A stretch of 64,000 bases of DNA, taken from contig NZ_UYYD01000001.1 in assembly GCF_900625105.1 (NCBI RefSeq), forward strand, positions 620,001 to 684,000. Direction: 5' to 3'. How positions within the stretch are numbered: the first letter of the stretch is position 1; the number at the start of each line of letters is the position of its first letter. This DNA is from Agathobaculum sp. Marseille-P7918. Its GTDB lineage: Bacteria; Bacillota; Clostridia; Oscillospirales; Butyricicoccaceae. Positions 23,975-34,495 of the stretch are shown piece by piece. Position numbers and translations under genes: made by a program. The notes beneath the pieces were generated by a model that worked only from the letters and a program-made list of their open reading frames with translations, had not been told where the DNA came from and searched no databases.

Positions 23975-26900
23975 TTATCGAATCGCATTCCCCAACTGCT
24001 TCTCCGCTTCTGCAAGGTTGAGCATCAGCATCTTGGACACGCCCTGCTCCTGCATGGTCACGCCATAGAGCATATCGGCTTCCTCCATCGTGCCGCGGCG
24101 GTGCGTGATGACGATGAACTGCGTCGAATCGGTCAGCCGCCGGATATACTGCGCAAACCGCGCGACATTCACGTCGTCGAGCGCAGCCTCGATCTCGTCG
24201 AGCACGCAGAACGGCGTCGGCCGCAATTTCAGGATCGCAAAATACAGCGCGATCGCGACGAACGCCTTTTCGCCGCCCGAGAGCAGTGTCAGCGTTTTGA
24301 CCGCCTTGCCCGGCGGCGACACCTTGATATCGATGCCGCAGCTTAAAATATCCGACGTGTCGGCCAGCTGCAATTCCGCATGGCCACCACCGAAGATCTC
24401 GCGGAAGGTCTCCCCAAAATAGGCGTTGAGTTTGGCAAACTCGGAGGCGAAAATCTCCTTCATGTTGACCGTCAGCTGTTCGATGACCTTGTACAGCTCA
24501 TGCTGCGCCTTTTCCAGGTCGTCCTTCTGCTCGCCCATGAAGGTATAGCGCTCGAGCGCCTGCTGGTATTCCTCGACCGCGTCCAGATTGACGTTGCCGA
24601 GCGCGCGCATCTTCGCGCGGATGCTCTGCGCCTGTTCCTTGGCCGCGGGCACGTCCTCCAGCGGGCGCGCGACCTCGGCCGCGGGTGTGGGCGTCAGCTC
24701 ATAGTTTTCCCACATTTTATCCAGAATCTGCGTTTCCTCGTTTTTCAGCTGTCCCGCGCGGTTTTCCAGACGCGCGGATTCGCGCTCGAGGTTGAGAATC
24801 TCTTCGTTTTTGCCCTGCGCTTCGCGGTCCACGCGGGCGCGCTCGCCCTCGACCCGCTCGCGCTGCTGCATCTGCGCATCCAGATTTTCGTGCAGGCGCG
24901 TCTCGGCGGCGGCGGTATCCTTGGCCGCGTCCTCGGTCTGCGCAAGTTCGTCCGTCAGGCGGGTGATCTCGGCTTCAAAGCCCGCGATCGTCTCCGCGGC
25001 CCCCGAAACACCAGCGTCCAGCTCGGCTTTCAGCTGTTCCAGATCGGCCAGCGTGCGCGCTTCGCTCGCGGCTTCCGAACGGTTCTGCGCCAGCTCGGTC
25101 TGCACCGCGGTCATGCGCGCGGCGTTTTCCGCCGCCTGCGCGCCCTGCAGGTCGAGTGCCGCACGGCAGCGCGCGACTTCGCGTTCCGCGTCGTCGAGTG
25201 CCTGCTGTGCACCTGCCTGCTTGGCGTCACACTGCGCGATGGCGTCCGCGTATTGCTGCTTGGCCGCGGCGAGGTTGTCGCGTTCGAGCACCAAACCGTC
25301 GTACTGGTGCTGCAAGCTGTCGAGCAGCACGCGGTGCTGCGACACCGACGCGCGCAGCCCGGCTTCATCCTGCTCGGCGCGGATGCGCTCGGCCTCGATC
25401 GCCTTGAGGTCGTACTCGAGCGCAGCATATTCTTCCTTGGCCGCGTGGAAAGCGGTCTCCGCCTGTGCCCGCGTTTGTTCCAGCTTTTTGGCCTGCGCCT
25501 CGGCGGCCTTGAGCCGTCCCGCACGGGCGAGTGCGCCCGTGCCGCGCGAGGCCGAGCCGCCGGTCATCGCGCCGCCGGCCTGAATGATCTGGCCGTCCAG
25601 CGTGACGATGCGGAAGCGGTGCCCGTACGCGCGGGCCAGCGCGAGCGCCGTGTCCATATTCTCGGAAACCACCGTGCGCGCCAGTAGGTTCTGCACGATG
25701 GCGGTATAGCGTTTATCAAAAGTGACCAGTCGGTCCGCGGTACCAAAACAGCCGTTTTTGCCCTCCAGACCGGTTTCCCGCAGCGAATTCGGACGGATTG
25801 TGTCGATCGGCAGGAAGGTCGCGCGGCCGCCGTCCGTGCGCCGCAGGAACTCGATGCAGCGTTTGCCGTCCTGCGCCGTGTCCACGACGATCGAGGACGC
25901 GGACGCGCCGAGCGCCGTGTCGATCGCGGTCACAAAGCGGTCGTCCGTCGTGATGAGCGAGGACACCGGGCCGTGCACGCCGCGCATCGCGCCGCGCTCG
26001 ACCTGCTGCATGATGGACTTGACCGAGCGCGAAAAGCCTTCGTAGTCGCGCTGCATGTCGCGGAGCATTTTGACGCGGTTGTTCGCGTCGGTCAGCGCCG
26101 CCTGCGCGCGGGTCAGCTCGCCCTGCAGCGTCTCCACTTTGCTGCGGCGGCTGTCCGCCTTGAGGGCGATGCCCTGCACTTTATTCTTCGCCCCGGCGAG
26201 CGTGTCCAGGCATGCCTGCATGCGTGTTTCCAGCTCGTCCTGCGCCTGTTTTTCCTGTTCCAGCCGCTTGCCCGCCGTATCGATATCGGCCGCGATCGTG
26301 TCGCGCCGTCCGTCCATGCTGGCAAGGCTGGTCTCGGCCGCCGTGCGGTCGAGCGCGAGCGCGTGCAGCTCGTTCTGCCTGGCGTCGCGCGCCTGCTGCG
26401 CCTGCCGCAGCGCCTGTTCGGCCGCCGTGCGGCCCGCGTCCTGCGTGGCGGTCTGCTGTTCCAGATCGGTCAGCTGCGCGGCCAGTCCGGTGTGGCGGGT
26501 GTCCAGCAGCGCGATGCGCGCGCGCCGTTCGGTCAGCTGCGCGCCCAAGTTATGCGCCTGCTCGCTGCGCTGCTCGCTTTCGCGCCGCGCGCGGTCGATG
26601 TTTTCCCGATGGTTCTGGATGTTGGCGCGCAGTACCGCCGCGCGGCTCGCCTGCTCGGCGGCGCGCTGCTCGGTCTCGCGCAGCTGCTGGCGCAGCCGGT
26701 CGGCCTCGCGGTCGATCGCGCGCATATCCTCGGACAGCTGCTCGGACTGCGCATACAGCGCTTCCTGCGCCTGCTTGGCATCGCGCAGCTGCCCCGAGCA
26801 CGCCGCGGTGTCCTGCTCGAGCTTGGCCGTATCTGTCTTGATGCGCTCGAGCGAAAGCAGCCAGAGCGAGATCTCCAGCACGCGCAGCTCGTCGCGCAGC

Positions 26901-27550
26901 AGCAGATACTGCTTTGCCTTTTCCGCCTGCTTTTCCAGCGGACCGACCTGCCGCTCGAGCTCGTCATACAGGTCGCGGATGCGGGTCAGGTTGTCCTCGG
27001 TGGCGGCGAGCTTGCGCTCGGCCTCCTCCTTGCGGTAGCGGAACTTGGTGATGCCGGCCGCTTCCTCGAAGATCTCGCGCCGGTCCTCACTTTTGAGGGA
27101 CAGGATCTCGTCGATGCGGCCCTGTCCGATGATGGAATAGCCGTCGCGCCCCAAACCGGTATCCATGAACAGCTCGTGGATGTCGCGCAGGCGGCAGTGC
27201 TTTTTATTGAGAAAATATTCGCTCTCCCCCGAGCGATAGTAGCGGCGGGTGACCATGATCTCGGTAAACTCCGAGCGGAACACGCCTTCGGAATTGTCCA
27301 GAATGAGCGATACCTCGGCAAAGCCAACCGGCCCGCGTTTGGCCGTGCCGCCGAAGATGACGTCCTCCATTTTCGCGCCGCGCAGTGAGCGCGAGGACTG
27401 CTCGCCCAGCACCCAGCGGATCGCGTCTGAAATATTCGATTTACCCGAACCGTTCGGCCCAACGATCGCCGTCATGCCGCCGAGAAAGTGGATCTCGGTC
27501 TTGTCCGGAAATGACTTAAAGCCCTGTAAGATCAGGCTCTTTAATACCAT
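23975..27550 (-). CDS. smc: chromosome segregation protein SMC
   Basis: The 1191-residue SMC ATPase that compacts and segregates chromosomes with ScpA/B. Walker A is GPNGSGKSN (31-39), followed by the ISDAIRWVLGEQSSRSLRG head segment. Two long coiled-coil arms flank a hinge around 510-680 (MQQVERGAMRGVHGPVSSLI...GGAMTGG). The C-terminal head has LLSGGEKAFVAIAL and Walker B CVLDEIEAALDD. ATG at 27548-27550 follows GAGGTG; the frame extends further upstream without similarity. rnc lies upstream but is separated by a terminator. Confidence 0.97.
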   Translation of the reverse strand: MVLKSLILQGFKSFPDKTEIHFLGGMTAIVGPNGSGKSNISDAIRWVLGEQSSRSLRGAKMEDVIFGGTAKRGPVGFAEVSLILDNSEGVFRSEFTEIMVTRRYYRSGESEYFLNKKHCRLRDIHELFMDTGLGRDGYSIIGQGRIDEILSLKSEDRREIFEEAAGITKFRYRKEEAERKLAATEDNLTRIRDLYDELERQVGPLEKQAEKAKQYLLLRDELRVLEISLWLLSLERIKTDTAKLEQDTAACSGQLRDAKQAQEALYAQSEQLSEDMRAIDREADRLRQQLRETEQRAAEQASRAAVLRANIQNHRENIDRARRESEQRSEQAHNLGAQLTERRARIALLDTRHTGLAAQLTDLEQQTATQDAGRTAAEQALRQAQQARDARQNELHALALDRTAAETSLASMDGRRDTIAADIDTAGKRLEQEKQAQDELETRMQACLDTLAGAKNKVQGIALKADSRRSKVETLQGELTRAQAALTDANNRVKMLRDMQRDYEGFSRSVKSIMQQVERGAMRGVHGPVSSLITTDDRFVTAIDTALGASASSIVVDTAQDGKRCIEFLRRTDGGRATFLPIDTIRPNSLRETGLEGKNGCFGTADRLVTFDKRYTAIVQNLLARTVVSENMDTALALARAYGHRFRIVTLDGQIIQAGGAMTGGSASRGTGALARAGRLKAAEAQAKKLEQTRAQAETAFHAAKEEYAALEYDLKAIEAERIRAEQDEAGLRASVSQHRVLLDSLQHQYDGLVLERDNLAAAKQQYADAIAQCDAKQAGAQQALDDAEREVARCRAALDLQGAQAAENAARMTAVQTELAQNRSEAASEARTLADLEQLKAELDAGVSGAAETIAGFEAEITRLTDELAQTEDAAKDTAAAETRLHENLDAQMQQRERVEGERARVDREAQGKNEEILNLERESARLENRAGQLKNEETQILDKMWENYELTPTPAAEVARPLEDVPAAKEQAQSIRAKMRALGNVNLDAVEEYQQALERYTFMGEQKDDLEKAQHELYKVIEQLTVNMKEIFASEFAKLNAYFGETFREIFGGGHAELQLADTSDILSCGIDIKVSPPGKAVKTLTLLSGGEKAFVAIALYFAILKLRPTPFCVLDEIEAALDDVNVARFAQYIRRLTDSTQFIVITHRRGTMEEADMLYGVTMQEQGVSKMLMLNLAEAEKQLGNAIR

Positions 27551-27677
27551 GTGACACCTCGAAAGTATATATGGTATTATTTTACCACCGGATACGCCGT
27601 TTTTCAATGCGCAAAGCAGAATTTACCGCCTGTTCACACCTTGCCGCGCGCCGCGCGCCCGCTTTTTATTCCAAAAA

Positions 27678-27715
27678 CAAAAAGGCTCCGAAAGTCACCC
27701 TTTCGGAGTCTTTTT
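27678..27715 (-). terminator. terminator between rnc and smc
   Basis: AAAAAGACTCCGAAAG/CTTTCGGAGCCTTTTT on the minus strand with a 5-base loop, directly after the rnc stop. Confidence 0.9.
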
Positions 27716-27722
27716 CCCATTT

Positions 27723-28394
27723 TTACTGCACACCCATGGATTGCAGCGCCTGTTTGGCGGCCATCTGCTCAGCCTCTTTCTTGCTCCGCCCGGTGCCGGA
27801 CGCGAACACGTTGGAGTTGAGTAGCAGCTCCATGGTGAAACGCTTGTCGTGGTCCGGGCCGGACTCGCCCGCCAGACGGTATTCCAGCGTTTCCTGCTTG
27901 TTTTTCTGCACAATCTCCTGCAGCATGGTCTTGTAATCCTTAAACGCGCCGCCCGCAATGGCCACATCGACCTTGTGCGGGATAAACCGCAGCACAAACG
28001 CGCGCGCCGGCTCGATGCCGCCGTCCAGATAGATCGCGCCGAGCAGCGCCTCGGTCGCGTCAGCCAGAATGCTTGGCCGCTCGCGCCCGCCGCCGGTCTC
28101 CTCGCCGTGGCCCAGCCGGATCTCGTCCGGGATGCCCAGCTCATGCGCAATCTCGCACAGCGCGCCCTCGCACACGACCGCCGCGCGCAGCTTGGTCAGG
28201 TCGCCCTCGGGCAGCTCGGGATAGTGCGTGAACAGGTAATCCGCCGTGACAAAGCCCAGCACTGAGTCGCCCAGAAACTCCAGCCGCTCGTTATGGTGCA
28301 GGTGGTTCCCCCGATGCTCGTTGGCATAGGAGGTATGGGTCATCGCGGTTTCGAGCAGCGCGGTATTTTTGAACTTATAATCGATTTTCAGCAT
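27723..28394 (-). CDS. rnc: ribonuclease III
   Basis: A 223-residue double-strand-specific endoribonuclease for rRNA processing and RNA turnover. The catalytic signature is NERLEFLGDSVLG (35-47), with the second acidic cluster in DATEALLGAIYLDGG. A dsRNA-binding domain (about 150-223) ends with SKKEAEQMAAKQAL. The 64-base gap to plsX leaves no room for acpP, which is often found here. It ends in a terminator before smc. Confidence 0.97.
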   Translation of the reverse strand: MLKIDYKFKNTALLETAMTHTSYANEHRGNHLHHNERLEFLGDSVLGFVTADYLFTHYPELPEGDLTKLRAAVVCEGALCEIAHELGIPDEIRLGHGEETGGGRERPSILADATEALLGAIYLDGGIEPARAFVLRFIPHKVDVAIAGGAFKDYKTMLQEIVQKNKQETLEYRLAGESGPDHDKRFTMELLLNSNVFASGTGRSKKEAEQMAAKQALQSMGVQ

Positions 28395-28458
28395 GTTTTC
28401 ACCTCCCGCGTGCGCCCTGCGGCGCAGGCATGGACGGTGCCGCAGCGCCCTGCCGCGG

Positions 28459-29472
28459 TCATTCCACCGTCATGTACTGTATGTTCTGCTCCACTTCGTG
28501 GATCATGCCCGACTTGGTATAGGCGATCGCCTGCCGCACGGCGTTCATCACAGCGATCTCGTTGGACGAGCCGTGCGCCTTGATGACCGGCTTTGCGATG
28601 CCGAGGAAGGGCGCGCCGCCGATCTTATCCTGATTGAACAGGTCGCGGAACTCGTCCAGCCCCGTTTTGCAGGCAAGATAGCCCAGCTTGGTCGCGGTGT
28701 TGCGCGTAAAGACGCCCTTGATCTGGCCTGCCATAAACTTGGCGACGCCCTCGATGGTCTTGAGCATGACGTTGCCGGTAAAGCCGTCGGCCACGGCCAC
28801 GTCGCACGCGCCGAGCGGCACCATGCTGCCTTCGACGTTGCCGACAAAGTTCAGGCGGCCTTCGTCGCCCGCCTTTTGCAGCAGCGCATAGGCTTCCTTG
28901 CGCAGCGGGTCGCCCTTGGTGTCCTCGGTGCCGTTGTTGACCAGACCCACGCGCGGATTTTTCACGCCGTTGATCTTTTCCGCGTACAGCGAGCCGAGAA
29001 ACGCAAATTGCAGCAGCATTTCCGCCGTGCACTCGGTGTTCGCGCCCGCGTCGCACAGCATGACCTGTCCGCCGCTGCACGGCATGACAGGCGCGAGCGC
29101 ACCGCGGCGGATGCCCTTGATGCGGCCGCCGAACAGCGTCGCGCCGGTCAGCAGCGCGCCCGTGTTGCCCGCGGAAACCAGCGCGTCGCCCTCGCCAGCC
29201 TTGAGCAGCTTGAACGCTACCGCCATGGAAGAATCCGGCTTTTTGCGCAAAACCGTCGCCGGGTCGTCGTGCATATCGACCAGATCGGAGGCCGGCATGA
29301 TGGTCAGACCGTTCGTGTCCTGCATGCCGCGCTTTTTCAGGATCTCTGCCACCGTATCCGGCTGGCCGACCAGCATCACCTGCTCGCCGTATTCCTTCGC
29401 CGCCAGCGCGCCGCCGATAACGGCGGACTCCGGCGCATTATCGCCGCCCATTGCGTCCACGATGATCTTCAT
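28459..29472 (-). CDS. plsX: phosphate acyltransferase PlsX
   Basis: The 337-residue acyl-ACP:phosphate acyltransferase that makes acyl-phosphate for PlsY in phospholipid synthesis. Typical segments are the IIVDAMGGDNAP start, GDALVSAGNTGALL, LCDAGANTECTAEMLLQFA, and ADGFTGNVMLKTIEG. It starts only 1 base after trmFO ends, so it belongs to the dprA-topA-trmFO chain. fabD/fabG and acpP, frequent partners, are absent here. Confidence 0.97.
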   Translation of the reverse strand: MKIIVDAMGGDNAPESAVIGGALAAKEYGEQVMLVGQPDTVAEILKKRGMQDTNGLTIMPASDLVDMHDDPATVLRKKPDSSMAVAFKLLKAGEGDALVSAGNTGALLTGATLFGGRIKGIRRGALAPVMPCSGGQVMLCDAGANTECTAEMLLQFAFLGSLYAEKINGVKNPRVGLVNNGTEDTKGDPLRKEAYALLQKAGDEGRLNFVGNVEGSMVPLGACDVAVADGFTGNVMLKTIEGVAKFMAGQIKGVFTRNTATKLGYLACKTGLDEFRDLFNQDKIGGAPFLGIAKPVIKAHGSSNEIAVMNAVRQAIAYTKSGMIHEVEQNIQYMTVE

Positions 29473-29473
29473 A

Positions 29474-30778
29474 TCAAAGTTCCCCCTTCAAACTGTCGAT
29501 CTTTTCGAGCGCCCGCTCGGATATTTTTGTATTTTTCTCCCGCTTGCCCTTGATTTTATAGCCCAGCGGGTCAAGAATACCGAAATTGATGTTCATCGGC
29601 TGGAATTTCGCCACCGTGTGGTCGGAAATATAGCACGCAAGCGCGCCGGTCGCGGTCTGGCGATCGAGCGCGGGCATGGTTTTGCCCTGCATCTCGAGCG
29701 CGGTCGCAACGCCCGCGACCCAACCGGACGAGGTGGACTCGACATAGCCTTCCACGCCGGTCATCTGCCCCGCAAAGCGGATGCGCGGGTCAGCTTTCAG
29801 CGCATAGGTCGCGTCCAGCAGACGCGGCGAATCCAAAAACGTATTGCGATGCATGACGCCGTAGCGCACAAACTCCGCATTCCGGAGTGCCGGAATCATG
29901 GAAAACACGCGCTTCTGCTCGCCCCACTTGAGGTGGGTCTGGCAGCCGACCAGATTGTACAGCGTGCCCTGCGCGTTGTCGCGCCGCAGCTGCAGCACCG
30001 CGTACGGGTCGCGGCCGGTCTTGGGGTCGGGCAGGCCGATGGGCTTGAGGATACCGAAACGCATCGTGTCGTACCCGCGGCGGGCGTTGACCTCGATCGG
30101 CATGCAGCCCTCGAACACTTTGGAGTCCTCGAAGCCGTGCACCGGCGCCTCCTCGGCGGTCGTCAGCGCGTTCCAGAACGCGTCGTACTCCTCCTTGGTA
30201 AACGGGCAGTTGATGTAATCCGCCGTGCCCTTGCCATAGCGCGAGGCGATGTAGGCGGAATCCATGTCGATGCTCTCCGCCGTGACAATGGGCGCCGCGG
30301 CGTCATAAAAATGCAGGAACTCGCCGCCGACCTTGCGATGAATTGCGTCAAACAGCGTGTCCGAGGTCAGCGGGCCGGACGCGACAACGACCTTCCCCTC
30401 GGGAATATCGGTCACTTCGCCGTACACGATTTCGATGTTCGGGTGGTTCTTGATCTTCTCGGTCACCGCGCGCGCAAACGCTTCGCGATCAACCGCGAGC
30501 GCGCCGCCCGCCTCGACGCGGTGCTCATCCGCACAAGTGAGGATCAGGCTGCCCAGACGGCGCAGTTCCTCTTTCAAAAGCCCCGCGGCGTTACTCAGTT
30601 CGTCCGAGCGCAGCGAGTTCGAGCACACGAGCTCCGCAAAATCGTCCGAATGATGCGCGGGCGAATGCTGCTGCGGCTTCATCTCGCACAGCCGCACCAC
30701 AATGCCGCGCTGCGCCAACTGCCACGCGGCTTCGCAACCCGCCAGTCCCGCGCCAATGACCGTTACCTGATTATTCAT
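29474..30778 (-). CDS. trmFO: tRNA (m5U54) methyltransferase TrmFO, folate/FAD-dependent
   Basis: A 434-residue flavoprotein that methylates U54 in the tRNA T-loop using methylene-tetrahydrofolate. The FAD-binding [17 protein letters not shown] (9-25) opens the protein. [10 protein letters not shown] and [17 protein letters not shown] are characteristic, as is the C-terminal [11 protein letters not shown] segment. Its ATG lies inside the topA end with an 8-base overlap (ATGAATAA), indicating coupling; topA-trmFO is a conserved pair in Firmicutes. Confidence 0.97.
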   Translation of the reverse strand: MNNQVTVIGAGLAGCEAAWQLAQRGIVVRLCEMKPQQHSPAHHSDDFAELVCSNSLRSDELSNAAGLLKEELRRLGSLILTCADEHRVEAGGALAVDREAFARAVTEKIKNHPNIEIVYGEVTDIPEGKVVVASGPLTSDTLFDAIHRKVGGEFLHFYDAAAPIVTAESIDMDSAYIASRYGKGTADYINCPFTKEEYDAFWNALTTAEEAPVHGFEDSKVFEGCMPIEVNARRGYDTMRFGILKPIGLPDPKTGRDPYAVLQLRRDNAQGTLYNLVGCQTHLKWGEQKRVFSMIPALRNAEFVRYGVMHRNTFLDSPRLLDATYALKADPRIRFAGQMTGVEGYVESTSSGWVAGVATALEMQGKTMPALDRQTATGALACYISDHTVAKFQPMNINFGILDPLGYKIKGKREKNTKISERALEKIDSLKGEL

Positions 30779-33233
30779 CCGCGGCCTCCTTCACCTTTGC
30801 GGTCTTGCGGGCGGGCTTTTTCGCCTTCGCCGCCTTTTCCGCTGCCTTTTCGGCCTCGTATTTCTCCAGTGCCTTAGCGTACTGCGCCTGCTGCGTCTTG
30901 GTCAGCGCCTGCACGTCCTCGTCCTTCAGCTTTTTGAAGCGGTTCGTGGTCTTGGTCATCCACGGCACCTGCTTTTTCGCCGCCGTCTTTTTGGTGGTCG
31001 CCTTTTTCGTCACCTTTTTGGGCTTTTCCTCGGTTTCGCCCGCGGCTTCGGCGGCTGCCTTGGCCGCCGCACGCTCGGCCGCCTTGGCGGCGCGCGCCTC
31101 ACGGCGCTGGCGGTTCTTCTCCGCCTCTTCGGGCGGCAGACCCTCCTTGACCAGCTCCTTGTAGCCGCAGCCCTCGCGCAGGCACACGTCCGTGACTTCC
31201 TTGGAGTCGCGGTCGGTGTGGCGGAACAGCGAGGAATCGCAGTTCGGGCACTTGGTCTTGAGCGGCTTATCCCACGTCATAAACTGGCAGGCCGGGTATT
31301 TGTCGCAGCTGTAATACACATAGCCGCGCGCAGACTTCTTTTTGACCACCTTGGCGCCGCACACCGGGCAGGCTGCGCCCGTGTCCTCGGTGATCGGCTT
31401 GGTGTTGGTGCACTCCGGGAAGCCCGGGCAGGCCAAAAACTTGCCGAAGCGGCCGGACTTGATGACCATGTTGCGGCCGCACTTGTCGCAGATCACGTCC
31501 GTGACCTCGTCCTTGATCTTGATGCGCTTGCCCTCGAGATCGACCTCAGCCTGCTTGAGCGCGCTTTCAAAGCCGTCATAGAAGTTGTGCAGCAGCTGGA
31601 CATAATCCAGCTTGCCCGCCTCAACCTCGTCGAGCTGCTCTTCCATGTTGGCGGTAAACTCATAGTCGGCCACCGACTTGAACTCATCGACCAGCAGGCC
31701 GGTCACGCCCTCGCCCAGCGGGGTCGGACGCAGCGCCTTGTTCTCCTTGGTCACATAGTCGCGGTCGAGAATGGTCGAAATGGTCGGCGCGTAGGTGGAC
31801 GGGCGGCCGATGCCGCGCTCCTCCATCGCACGGATGAGCGACGCCTCGGTATAGCGCGCGGGCGGCTGGGTGAAGTGCTGCGCGGGGTCGAGCTTTTCGA
31901 CCGACAGCGTATCGCCCTTGTCAAAGCGCGGCAGCGGCTTGCCCGCGTCGCCCTTCTTTTCGTCGTCCGTGCCTTCCTCGTACACCGCCGTGAAGCCCGG
32001 GAACGCGATCGTGTGGCCGGAGGCGCGGAACACCTGTCCCTCGCACACGATATCGGCCGAAACCGTGTCCAGCAGCGCGTCCGCCATCTGGCAGGCGACA
32101 AAGCGCGACCAGATGAGTTTGTACAGCTTGTACTGGTCGGGCGTCAGGTACTGACGGATCTCATCCGGCAGCAGCTTTACGTCCGACGGACGGATGGCTT
32201 CGTGCGCGTCCTGCGCATTGCCCTTGGTTTTGAACACGCGCGGCTTGCCGGGATAATATTCGTCGCCATAGCGGCCGCGGATAAAGCCCGCGGCAGCAGC
32301 TGTTGCCTCGTCGGCCAGACGCAGCGAGTCGGTACGCATGTAAGTGATCAGACCGGTCAGGCCGTACTCGCCCAGCTCGATGCCTTCGTACAGCTCCTGC
32401 GCGATGCTCATCGTGCGGCGGGGCGTCATGTTGAGCTTGCGGCTGGCCTCCTGCTGCAAGGTCGAAGTGATAAACGGCGGCGCGGGGCTGCGCTTTTTCT
32501 TGCCGCGCTTGATGTCGCCGACCACAAAAGGCTTGCCGGTGACGGCGTTCACCACCGCCTGCGCCTGCTCTTCGTTTTTCAGCTCCACCTTGCCCGTCGC
32601 ATCGCCGTAGTAGCGTGCGGTAAACTTGCCGCCGTCCGCGGTTTGCAGCAGCGCTTCGATCGACCAGTATTCCTCGGGGACGAAGGCGCGGATCTCATTT
32701 TCGCGATCGACGACCAGACGGGTCGCGACGCTCTGCACACGGCCGGCAGACAGACCGCGCTTGACCTTGCGCCACAGAAAGGGCGACAACTCATAGCCCA
32801 CGATACGGTCGAGGATGCGGCGCGCCTGCTGCGCGTTGACCAGATCGATGTCAATGTCGCGCGGATGCTCGATGCCGTACTTGACAGCGGGTTTGGTGAT
32901 CTCGTTGAAGGTCACGCGCTTGGAATCCTTGTCCTTGAGTTTGAACAGCTCCTTGATGTGCCACGAAATGGCTTCGCCTTCGCGGTCAGGGTCGGTTGCG
33001 AGATACACGAAATCGCTTTTGCGGATCTCGCTGCGGATTTCCTTGATGATTTTATCTTTTCCCTCGATCGGCACATATTCCGGTTTGAAATCGTGCTCGA
33101 TATCGACGCTCATTTTCTTCTTCTGTAAATCGCGCAGATGCCCCATCGAGGCCTTGACCACATAGCCCGACCCCAGATATTTGCCGATGGTCTTTGCCTT
33201 GGCAGGCGACTCCACGATGACTAATTTCGACAT
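30771..33233 (-). CDS. topA: DNA topoisomerase I
   Basis: The 820-residue type IA topoisomerase that removes negative supercoils. The Toprim motif is at the start ([13 protein letters not shown]) with [12 protein letters not shown]; the catalytic Tyr298 is in [15 protein letters not shown]. Three C-terminal zinc fingers follow (CDKCG...CPGFPEC; CPVCG...CDKYPAC; CPNCDSS...CLREGC). A Lys/Ala-rich tail of roughly 130 residues includes [16 protein letters not shown], and is not present in all family members. Good GGAGG site before the ATG. dprA lies upstream. Confidence 0.97.
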   Translation of the reverse strand: MSKLVIVESPAKAKTIGKYLGSGYVVKASMGHLRDLQKKKMSVDIEHDFKPEYVPIEGKDKIIKEIRSEIRKSDFVYLATDPDREGEAISWHIKELFKLKDKDSKRVTFNEITKPAVKYGIEHPRDIDIDLVNAQQARRILDRIVGYELSPFLWRKVKRGLSAGRVQSVATRLVVDRENEIRAFVPEEYWSIEALLQTADGGKFTARYYGDATGKVELKNEEQAQAVVNAVTGKPFVVGDIKRGKKKRSPAPPFITSTLQQEASRKLNMTPRRTMSIAQELYEGIELGEYGLTGLITYMRTDSLRLADEATAAAAGFIRGRYGDEYYPGKPRVFKTKGNAQDAHEAIRPSDVKLLPDEIRQYLTPDQYKLYKLIWSRFVACQMADALLDTVSADIVCEGQVFRASGHTIAFPGFTAVYEEGTDDEKKGDAGKPLPRFDKGDTLSVEKLDPAQHFTQPPARYTEASLIRAMEERGIGRPSTYAPTISTILDRDYVTKENKALRPTPLGEGVTGLLVDEFKSVADYEFTANMEEQLDEVEAGKLDYVQLLHNFYDGFESALKQAEVDLEGKRIKIKDEVTDVICDKCGRNMVIKSGRFGKFLACPGFPECTNTKPITEDTGAACPVCGAKVVKKKSARGYVYYSCDKYPACQFMTWDKPLKTKCPNCDSSLFRHTDRDSKEVTDVCLREGCGYKELVKEGLPPEEAEKNRQRREARAAKAAERAAAKAAAEAAGETEEKPKKVTKKATTKKTAAKKQVPWMTKTTNRFKKLKDEDVQALTKTQQAQYAKALEKYEAEKAAEKAAKAKKPARKTAKVKEAADE

Positions 33234-33279
33234 ATATTTCCTCCGTTTTCAGCCGCCGGATGCGGTGGCTGAGGTTCAT

Positions 33280-34482
33280 TTACTGACGGCCCATCACCAG
33301 TCTGCCCTTTTCCCGGCGCAGAATACCATCCATTTCAAGCATGGTGATCAGGCTCATCACGCGCGGTGCGGGCAGGCCGCACCCCGCAATCAAATCCTCC
33401 GGCGTGCCCACGCCCTGCTGCACCAGCTCTGCGATGCGGCGCTCATCGCCGCTGAGGCTGTCCGGCAGCGTGCCGCACGGCGGCGGCGCGGGTTGTGCGG
33501 AAGGCTTCGGTTCGGGTTTGGTTGGGCGGGATGCCGGTTTGGGCCCGGCCGTCCGCCAGGCCGGCCGCGGCGCGCGGTATGGCGCCGCCGGGGCATGCAG
33601 CAGACCGCTGTAGGTCCGCACGAGTGCCTCCGGGCTGCGCAGCAGCGCCGCTTCGCCCTTTTCGATCAACTCGTTGCAGGCCGCCGACTGCGGCGCATCC
33701 AGTGCGCCGGGCACGGCGTACACATCGCGCCCCTGATCGAGCGCGGCCCGCGCGGTAATCAGTGCGCCCGAGCGATAGCCCGGCGCTTCCACGATGACCG
33801 CCGCGACCGAAAGACCGCTGATGATGCGGTTGCGGTCGTGGTAATGCTCGCCGCGCGGCTCGGTGCCGGGCGGGTATTCGCTGACGATCGCGCCCGAGAG
33901 CAGGATATCGCCCATCAGGCCGCGATGCTGCGGCGGATAGCAGACATCCACGCCGCCCGCGAGCACAGCAACCGTCAGGCCGCCGGCCCGCAGCGCGCCA
34001 CGGTGCGCCGCGCCGTCGTTGCCGAGCGCCATGCCGCTGACCGTGATAAATCCGGCTTTGCCCAGCGCGCTGCCGATGTGCTCAGCGGTTTGCAGGCCGT
34101 AGGGCGTGGCCTCGCGCGTGCCGACGACGGCGATGCCGGGCGTGACGTCAAAGTCCGGCCAGCGGCCGCGCACATACAGCACAACCGGCGGGTTTTCGAT
34201 CGCGCGCAGCCGGTCGGGATAGGCGCTGTCACCCAGCGTGATGATCTGGATGCCGTCTTTCGCGCAATGCGCCACGATGCGCTCGGCCTCGTCCGTATTC
34301 TTATCGCACAGCGCGTCCACCTGCACCTTGCGCAGCGGGCAGTCCTTCGCCGTGGTCAGCGCCGCCCGGTCAGCTGCGAATACCGCTTCGGGCGAGCCGA
34401 ATGCGCGCAGCAGTCCTGCCGCCGCACCCGCGCCCAATCCGCGCCGGGTGGCAAGCCACACATAACTCAAACGCGACGACAT
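33280..34482 (-). CDS. dprA: DNA-processing protein DprA
   Basis: A 400-residue DprA/Smf, which binds incoming single-stranded DNA and loads RecA during transformation, and is also widespread in non-competent species. An N-terminal helical part precedes the Rossmann-like core (GDSAYPDRLRAIENPPVVLYVRG, then AVVGTREATPYG, SGMALGNDGAAHRGAL, VLAGGVDVCYPPQHRGL). A Pro/Lys-rich linker (about 290-340) leads to a C-terminal winged helix (LSGDERRIAELV...LEMDGILRREKGRLV). dprA-topA adjacency is classic. Confidence 0.96.
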   Translation of the reverse strand: MSSRLSYVWLATRRGLGAGAAAGLLRAFGSPEAVFAADRAALTTAKDCPLRKVQVDALCDKNTDEAERIVAHCAKDGIQIITLGDSAYPDRLRAIENPPVVLYVRGRWPDFDVTPGIAVVGTREATPYGLQTAEHIGSALGKAGFITVSGMALGNDGAAHRGALRAGGLTVAVLAGGVDVCYPPQHRGLMGDILLSGAIVSEYPPGTEPRGEHYHDRNRIISGLSVAAVIVEAPGYRSGALITARAALDQGRDVYAVPGALDAPQSAACNELIEKGEAALLRSPEALVRTYSGLLHAPAAPYRAPRPAWRTAGPKPASRPTKPEPKPSAQPAPPPCGTLPDSLSGDERRIAELVQQGVGTPEDLIAGCGLPAPRVMSLITMLEMDGILRREKGRLVMGRQ

Positions 34483-34495
34483 ACCGCACGCCTCC

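Noticed and set aside
33250-33273. Hairpin TCAGCCACC...GGCGGCTGA between dprA and topA as a terminator
   Set aside because: Followed by AAAACGG, not a U run; dprA and topA are probably cotranscribed.
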